NCBI RefSeq assembly: GCF_011605345.1
Contig: NZ_JAAOXM010000001.1
Span: forward strand, 744,001 to 808,000
Reading direction: 5' to 3'
Length of the DNA: 64,000 nt
From: Burkholderia sp. D-99
GTDB lineage: Bacteria > Pseudomonadota > Gammaproteobacteria > Burkholderiales > Burkholderiaceae
In this document: positions 59,292 to 64,000 of the stretch, one piece after another
Layout of the letters: each line of letters starts with the position of its first letter
How positions within the stretch are numbered: the first letter of the stretch is position 1
Program-made: the position numbers and the translations under genes
The notes under the pieces: generated by a model
The model's input: only the letters and a program-made list of their open reading frames with translations
Database searches by the model: none
What the model was told of the DNA's origin: nothing

Positions 59292-60731
59292 TCATTCGGA
59301 GACCGTATCGGCCGCCAACCCCGTCGGTGCGATCGCCAGATGCAACGCCTGCTGCGGCCGCAGCGTCACGTTCAGCACCGCGCGCGGCGGCGTCATGCCG
59401 GGCGGCACCGACAACACGTAGCGCTGCAGGACCATGGCGGCCACGACGGTCATCTCCGTCATCGCCAGATGCTGCCCGAGGCACACGCGCGGGCCGGTGC
59501 CGAACGGCATGAAGGCGCCGCGCGGCAGCGCCGGCGCATCGTCGGCGAAGCGCTCCGGGCGGAACGTATCGGGCTCCGGGAACCATCGCGGATCGCGCTG
59601 CATCAGTTGCAGCGGCAGCATGAACAGTGTGCGCGCGGGAAACTGCCACGCGCCCAGCGCGATCGGCCGCGATGCGCGACGGCTGATCAGGATCGGCGCG
59701 GCCGGATACATGCGCAGCGTTTCGTCAAGTGTCTGCGACAGGTAACGCAACGACGAGCGCGTCTCGGCCGACGGCGCGTGACCGCCCAGCACGCGGGACA
59801 CCTCGTCGCGCGCGGCCGCCTGCACGGCCGGATTCGCGGCCATGCACCAGGCCCACCAGGTCAGCGTCCCGGCGGTGGTCTCGTGGCCGGCCATGAACGC
59901 CGTCACGCATTCGTCGTGCACGGCCTGCAGCGGCCATTTCCGCGCATCGGCCCGATGCAGCCGCAACAGGCGCGACAGCAGATCGTCGGGCCAGGTACGC
60001 TCGGGCCGGTCGAGGCGCGCATGCAGCTGCCGGTCGATCAGCCCCTTCAGCACCGCCATCGCGCGTGCCGTGCGGCGCTTCCACGGTACCCAGTTCGGCA
60101 TGTTCACCGGCTGGTAGAACGCCGCGTTGGCCGCGGCGCTCACCACGCGCACCGCCTCCTCGGCTGCGCGTGAATCGTCGCCGATCGTATCGGAGAACAT
60201 CGTGCGCATGATCACGTCCATCGCCAGCGACGTCAGCGCGCTTTCGATCGGCCAGCCCGGATCGCGCGCGGGCCATTGCGCGAGGGCGTGACCGGCCGTC
60301 GCCGCGATCGCCGGCACGAACGCCTGAACCGGCTTCGGCATGAAATTCGGCTGCATCGCCTGCCGTTTGTCGCGCCACGCGTCACCTTCCGCGACCAGCA
60401 CGCTGTGGCCGTGGACCTCCCCGAATACGCGGATAGCGCGCTCCCAGCGCCCGAGCGCATCGTGATGCGTGACCAGCAGCTCGCGCACGAGCGCCGGATC
60501 GGTCACGGTGACGGCGTGCTCGGGCCGCACGCGCAAGTGCACGACGTCGCCGTAGGTGCGCTGCCAGCCCGCGAGCGTGCCGATCAGGTCGCGCGACATC
60601 GTGCGCAGCAACCCCCAACCCGTCAGGCCGGCGGGCGGCCCCGGCGGCCATACGCCGGGCGGGTGAAGTACGGGCGCCGGCGCAGCGGTGTCCGCGTGGA
60701 ATGGGCATTGGGAAGAGGATCGTGTGTTCAT
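59292..60731 (-). CDS. Cytochrome P450
   Basis: 479 residues from ATG 60731 (MNTRSSSQCPFHADTAAPAP). All core motifs are present: I-helix oxygen-binding motif AFMAGHETTAGTLTWW with T285-T286, E337-x-x-R340 in LDETLRMYPAAP, the PERF motif (RPERFADDAP), and the haem loop FMPFGTGPRVCLGQH with ligand C417. It is a soluble protein of the long-chain/CYP102-CYP110-like class rather than a camphor-type P450, judged from WRDKRQAMQPNF and the meander. No ferredoxin or reductase gene is adjacent. A divergent AraC regulator is encoded 87 bp away. Substrate unknown; a fatty acid or terpenoid is plausible. Confidence 0.93.
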   Translation of the reverse strand: MNTRSSSQCPFHADTAAPAPVLHPPGVWPPGPPAGLTGWGLLRTMSRDLIGTLAGWQRTYGDVVHLRVRPEHAVTVTDPALVRELLVTHHDALGRWERAIRVFGEVHGHSVLVAEGDAWRDKRQAMQPNFMPKPVQAFVPAIAATAGHALAQWPARDPGWPIESALTSLAMDVIMRTMFSDTIGDDSRAAEEAVRVVSAAANAAFYQPVNMPNWVPWKRRTARAMAVLKGLIDRQLHARLDRPERTWPDDLLSRLLRLHRADARKWPLQAVHDECVTAFMAGHETTAGTLTWWAWCMAANPAVQAAARDEVSRVLGGHAPSAETRSSLRYLSQTLDETLRMYPAAPILISRRASRPIALGAWQFPARTLFMLPLQLMQRDPRWFPEPDTFRPERFADDAPALPRGAFMPFGTGPRVCLGQHLAMTEMTVVAAMVLQRYVLSVPPGMTPPRAVLNVTLRPQQALHLAIAPTGLAADTVSE

Positions 60732-60818
60732 GTGCCGGATTGTCCGCATCGGCACCCCTGCGGTCTTGAACGCAAACGACATCGACATGCGTCGGGCCGG
60801 TCCCTATACTGCGGCGTC

Positions 60819-61754
60819 ATGTTCTCCGGCCCGCCATCGATTCCGCTGTCATGTCCCGATCCGCTTGCACGCGCGCCCCGCGTGGCGGGCGGCGGGCGGT
60901 CGCCGCATGCGCGGCTGCATCCCGCACCGGCCGCGCTGCAGGGCGCGGTGGTCGCGATCGTCCTGTGCGACACGCGCGGCGTCGCGTTGAGCGACGCGCA
61001 ACGGCTTTCGCACTTTCCGGCCACGCCGCTCGTCTGTGTATCGTGGTACCGGGATCTCGACGTGGGCTTCATCGAACCCACCCCCGACGGCCCGCAATGG
61101 CGCCCCTTCGGCGCGACGGCGACGCTTTCGGGCAGCCATTCGGCCCCCACGGTCGCGTGGGCGCCGACGGGCGGGCTGATCGGCATGATCTGTTTCACCG
61201 CCGATGCCGCGCGGACATTGTTCGGCATCGCGCTGCCGGACATCCACGACCGCGTGCTCGACGCGCACGCGTGCCTCGGCCACGACTGGCACCCTCTGCT
61301 CGATGCACTGATCGGTGCGGATCGCGACGCCGACGTGCTGGCGGCAATCGATCGCCATCTGGCGCCTCGCTGGCAGGCACTGCGGCCCGCGACCGCGCTG
61401 TCGTCGCTCCGCAACGCGGGACGCAGCTGGGTCGGGCGCCTCGCGCTGCAGGCGCGCGAATGGCGCGGCACGCACAGCCCGCGTCAGGTCGAACGGCGCA
61501 TCAAGACCTACAGCGGCCGATCGCTGCGCGAATGGCAGGCGCTCGTCAGGACGGAAAGCGCGTTCTTCGCGGCGCGCGACCGGTTCGAAGCCGGCGCCGC
61601 GTTCAACTGGGCCACGCTGGCGCTGGACGAAGGATTCGCCGACCAGGCGCACCTGAGCCGCGAGGTCAAGCGCATCACGGGATTCTCGCCGAGCGAATTC
61701 ACGCAGCGCTTCATCGACGACGAATCGTTCTGGATGTACCGGCTGTGGGTGTAG
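60819..61754 (+). CDS. AraC-family transcriptional regulator
   Basis: 311 residues from ATG 60819 (MFSGPPSIPLSCPDPLARAP). Residues 1-200 form an unknown sensor domain (LVCVSWYRDLDVGFIEPTPD, GGLIGMICFTADAARTLFGI). Residues about 205-311 form the AraC/XylS double helix-turn-helix (RRIKTYSGRSLREWQALVRT, FNWATLALDEGFADQAHLSR, EVKRITGFSPSEFTQRFIDD). It is divergent from the P450 gene, so it probably regulates it. The downstream SnoaL-like gene is on the opposite strand, 7 bp away. Confidence 0.9.
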   Translation: MFSGPPSIPLSCPDPLARAPRVAGGGRSPHARLHPAPAALQGAVVAIVLCDTRGVALSDAQRLSHFPATPLVCVSWYRDLDVGFIEPTPDGPQWRPFGATATLSGSHSAPTVAWAPTGGLIGMICFTADAARTLFGIALPDIHDRVLDAHACLGHDWHPLLDALIGADRDADVLAAIDRHLAPRWQALRPATALSSLRNAGRSWVGRLALQAREWRGTHSPRQVERRIKTYSGRSLREWQALVRTESAFFAARDRFEAGAAFNWATLALDEGFADQAHLSREVKRITGFSPSEFTQRFIDDESFWMYRLWV

Positions 61755-61761
61755 CCCGCGC

Positions 61762-62139
61762 TCAACCGCGTGGTTCGACGAACTCGCCGTCACGCGCATC
61801 GTGCGGCACATTCCAGCCGAAATACACCTCGGCCTCGACGATCCGGCCATCGCGGACACGCAACCGCTCCGCATTCCGGAACCGCTTGCCGCCACGCGTT
61901 TCCGCCTCGTACACGACGAATACGTGTTCTCCGTGCGCGACGACGTCGATGAAGTCGAAGCCCGTGAGCATCGCGCTGTTCGGCCAGCAGCGCGCGAAAT
62001 AAGTGTCGCGGTCGAGCCGGTTGTCGAGCGGGCTCGTGAAATGAAAGTCCGGCGCAATCAGCGCTTCAATCGCGTCGCGGTCCTTGTCGGCGTATGCGCG
62101 GTAGCACGCACGCGCCACATCGCCGGGATTCGGCAGCAT
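61762..62139 (-). CDS. SnoaL-like / NTF2-fold protein
   Basis: 125 residues from ATG 62139 (MLPNPGDVARACYRAYADKD); GGAGG lies 8 bases upstream. The NTF2-like fold is visible: ARACYRAYADKDRDAIEALI, APDFHFTSPLDNRLDRDTYF, FDFIDVVAHGEHVFVVYEAE, and FRNAERLRVRDGRIVEAEVY. Such cone-shaped proteins are ketosteroid-isomerase-like enzymes or small-molecule binders. It converges with the AraC gene and lies on the same strand as the P450 gene, but the AraC gene separates them. A role with the P450 is possible but unproven. Confidence 0.85.
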   Translation of the reverse strand: MLPNPGDVARACYRAYADKDRDAIEALIAPDFHFTSPLDNRLDRDTYFARCWPNSAMLTGFDFIDVVAHGEHVFVVYEAETRGGKRFRNAERLRVRDGRIVEAEVYFGWNVPHDARDGEFVEPRG

Positions 62140-62429
62140 CGTCGGGTCCTCCTTCAACGATCGACGCAAGCGTCGCTCGCGTCGCTTCGGATAGTGCGGC
62201 GGAACACGCCTGGCTGCAACCACTCCGACAAGCGTCGCCGCGGGCAGCCCGCGCGTGCCGTCACACGCCGGCGATGCCACGGTTGCCCGATTCGGCGGCC
62301 ACGGGCATGATGTCCGCGAACTTGCCGGTTGCATTGTCCGCTTGCGTATCCCGCCGGGTTCACCGCCTCCATGCGACCCGTCACGCGAGCAATCCGCATG
62401 CCGCCCCCGCCTCTCACGTCACTTCGCCC

Positions 62430-63314
62430 ATGTCCCTCCGCGCATTCAGAACGCTGGTCGCCATCGCCCGATACCGGACTTTCGCACGCGCCGGCGAAGC
62501 CATCGGCCTCACGCAATCGGCGGTGAGCCTGCAGATCAAGACGCTGGAAAGCGAATACAACGTGCAGTTGTTCGATCGATCGCGCCGGCAGCCGGTGCTC
62601 ACCGAGGCCGGCAACATCCTGCTTGCGCAGGCCGAGCAGGTGCTCGCGATGGTCGACCGGATTCCCGATGCGCTCAGCGACGAGAAGAAGCTCGTCGGCC
62701 GCCTGCGGATCGGCGCGATCCAGACCGCGCTGTCCGGCCCGCTGCCCGACGCGCTGCTCGCGCTGCGCGCTGCGCACCCGGGGCTGCGCGTGCACGTGTC
62801 GGCCGGCATGTCGGCCGAACTGGCGAACCGCGTCGCGGCCGGCGAACTCGACGCGGCGATCACGACCCGCCCAGTGCGCCCGCATCCGGCGGAACTGACG
62901 TGGACCACGCTGTACGAGGATCGCTTCTGGCTGCTCGCGCCTCCTGACCAGGCGGAACGCGACGCGGGCACGCTGCTCGACGCGCTGCCGTTCATCCGCT
63001 TCGATGCGCAGGCATGGGCCGGCCGCATGATCGCCGCCGAGCTGCGCCGCATCGGCGTGCGCGTGCGCGAGGAGATGGTGCTGGACAGCGCGGAGACGAT
63101 CGCGCGCATGGTGGCCAGAGGGCTCGGCGCGGCGATCGTCGCGCTCCCCGATTCGACGCTCGCGCGGCTGCCGCCCGTCACGCGTTTGCCGTTCGGCCAG
63201 CCGCAGATGGGGCGCGCGGTCGTCCTGCTCGAACACCAGTCGCGTCCGGCCGAACGTTTCGCGCGTGCGCTGGCTGCCGAAGTCACCGCGTCATCAATGA
63301 GAATTTCTCATTGA
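62430..63314 (+). CDS. LysR-family transcriptional regulator
   Basis: 294 residues from ATG 62430 (MSLRAFRTLVAIARYRTFAR). The N-terminal helix-turn-helix is AGEAIGLTQSAVSLQIKTLE, SEYNVQLFDRSRRQPVLTEA. The ligand domain follows (KKLVGRLRIGAIQTALSGPL, AGMSAELANRVAAGELDAAI, ETIARMVARGLGAAIVALPD). It is co-directional with the broken AEC-family transporter gene 173 bp downstream, an arrangement in which the regulator and exporter may share a pathway. Its ligand is unknown. Confidence 0.9.
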   Translation: MSLRAFRTLVAIARYRTFARAGEAIGLTQSAVSLQIKTLESEYNVQLFDRSRRQPVLTEAGNILLAQAEQVLAMVDRIPDALSDEKKLVGRLRIGAIQTALSGPLPDALLALRAAHPGLRVHVSAGMSAELANRVAAGELDAAITTRPVRPHPAELTWTTLYEDRFWLLAPPDQAERDAGTLLDALPFIRFDAQAWAGRMIAAELRRIGVRVREEMVLDSAETIARMVARGLGAAIVALPDSTLARLPPVTRLPFGQPQMGRAVVLLEHQSRPAERFARALAAEVTASSMRISH

Positions 63315-63487
63315 ACACCCGATAATTAACAATTATTCCTGTTGCTTGCGCGTGTTAACTTGGCGGCATCGTCACTCTTTCGATTGCGTGTCGCCATGTT
63401 GCCCGCCGGATGGATGCCTGCCTCGTTCCGCCGCTTTGCGTGCCAGCCGCTCGCGGCGGCCGGCATGGCTCGTGTAGAGGTGCGCCG

Positions 63488-64000
63488 ATGATCGGCCCGA
63501 TCCTGCTTGCGCTGGCGCCGGTCGCGCTGCTGGTCGCGTTCGGCCACGGCCTGCGGCGCACGGGCTTCATCGCCGACGCGTTCTGGCCGCAGGCCGAGCG
63601 CCTGTGCTACTACGTGCTACTACGTGCTACTACGTGCTGCTGCCCGCGCTGTTCGCGGACGGCCTCGCGAACGCGCGGCTGCAATCGCTGCCCGTTTTAC
63701 CGCTCGCGGCAGCGCTGATCGGTTCGACCGCACTCGCCGCGGCGCTTCTTCTGCTGGTCCGCCGGTTCGTGCGGGTCGACGGCGCCGGCTTCACGTCGGT
63801 GTTCCAGAGCGCCGTGCGCTTCAACAACTATGTCGGCACCGCGCTGGCGGCCGGGTTGTTCGGCGCCAAAGGCATCGCGCTCGCGGCGGTGTGCGTCGCG
63901 GCGATCGTCCCGACCGTCAACCTGATGTGCGTACTCGTGTTCGCGCGCTACGGCGACACGCGGCTCGGCTCGGCGGCGCTCGCGCGCCAGATCCTGTCGA
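63488..64000 (+). pseudogene. AEC-family (auxin efflux carrier type) transporter, frameshifted and cut by the window end
   Basis: The frame opens at ATG 63488 (MIGPILLALAPVALLVAFGH, GLRRTGFIADAFWPQAERLC), typical of AEC permeases. After residue 40 it runs into a triplicated 10-bp repeat that adds 20 bases, and it then stops at 63718. The correct continuation is in another frame from about 63634 (VLLPALFADGLANARLQSLP, then FTSVFQSAVRFNNYVGTALA, GLFGAKGIALAAVCVAAIVP) and stays open to the window end. With one repeat copy the frame would be whole. It is therefore an inactivated or switched gene, or a sequencing artefact. The intact protein would be an inner-membrane carrier of organic acids or similar. 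Confidence 0.8.
63604..63633 (+). repeat. Triplicated 10-bp tandem repeat (GTGCTACTAC)
   Basis: Three perfect copies of GTGCTACTAC in a row, followed by GTGCTGCTG. One copy would encode LCYYVLLP in frame; three shift the frame by 20 bases. Confidence 0.95.

Noticed and set aside
1-64000. CRISPR array
   Set aside because: No series of regularly spaced identical repeats with unique spacers was seen; the tandem repeats at 48525 and 63604 are contiguous.
1-64000. tRNA or rRNA genes, including at the island ends
   Set aside because: No cloverleaf-like sequence with a GTTCGA-type T-loop in context was recognised and the island abuts a protein gene instead.

Overview
The window is GC-rich DNA (visibly about two-thirds G+C outside one island). 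Almost every gene matches Burkholderia families: DUF4148 secreted proteins, a Gram-negative trimeric-type porin, an AcpA-type phosphatase, tandem universal stress proteins and an Anr/FNR regulator. I infer a Burkholderia, most likely of the B. cepacia complex, and probably a secondary chromosome because regulators, transporters and accessory catabolism dominate and no ribosomal or tRNA genes are seen.

Layout. 1-7.1 kb: end of a sigma-54 activator, a chemoreceptor with a plausible sigma-28 promoter, two small hypothetical genes, a tandem universal stress protein and a ProY-like amino-acid permease. 7.3-15.7 kb: an AT-richer island of about 8.4 kb whose two ends are both copies of the last ~200 bp of a DedA-rhodanese fusion gene. 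The intact gene is at the right end and a 3'-end fragment at the left. Inside are a secreted halovibrin-like protein, two proteins built of immunoglobulin-like repeats, a beta-propeller/Ig-like protein and a decayed reading frame, all on the minus strand. No integrase or transposase is visible.

15.7-28.7 kb: cupin, universal stress protein, CHASE-PAS histidine kinase with a NarL-type regulator, LprI-like protein, a DUF1326/DUF2182 pair, an EamA exporter, a DUF4148 protein, a PilZ protein and penicillin-binding protein 1A. 28.8-33.1 kb: a coherent trans-3-hydroxy-L-proline module (dehydratase with Thr in place of the second catalytic Cys, periplasmic binding protein, GntR/FadR regulator, ornithine-cyclodeaminase-family reductase) with palindromes that could be the regulator's operators. 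33.2-36.1 kb: a low-oxygen group (receiver-only protein, FNR-type [4Fe-4S] regulator, HPF-like protein, DUF1488 and DUF488 proteins). FNR-box-like palindromes lie near these genes and near both stress-protein genes.

36.3-39.7 kb: aromatic amino-acid module (tyrB, aroP and divergent Lrp). 41-44.2 kb: AcpA phosphatase followed by a di-haem peroxidase. 44.2-48.2 kb: methyltransferase, AtoE short-chain fatty-acid transporter and ClC channel. 48.4-48.8 kb: remnant of codA (cytosine deaminase). 49-54.6 kb: porin, DUF4148 protein, LysR and FUSC exporter pair, and a small secreted protein. 54.7-58.2 kb: P1 (DmpA-type) peptidase with an amino-acid permease and a divergent LuxR regulator. 59.3-63.3 kb: cytochrome P450, AraC and LysR regulators and a SnoaL-like protein. 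The window ends in an AEC-family transporter gene whose frame is broken by a triplicated 10-bp repeat.

The strongest candidates for something undescribed are the 7.3-15.7 kb island and its cargo. All functional calls are from reading translated sequence and motifs; no searches were run.
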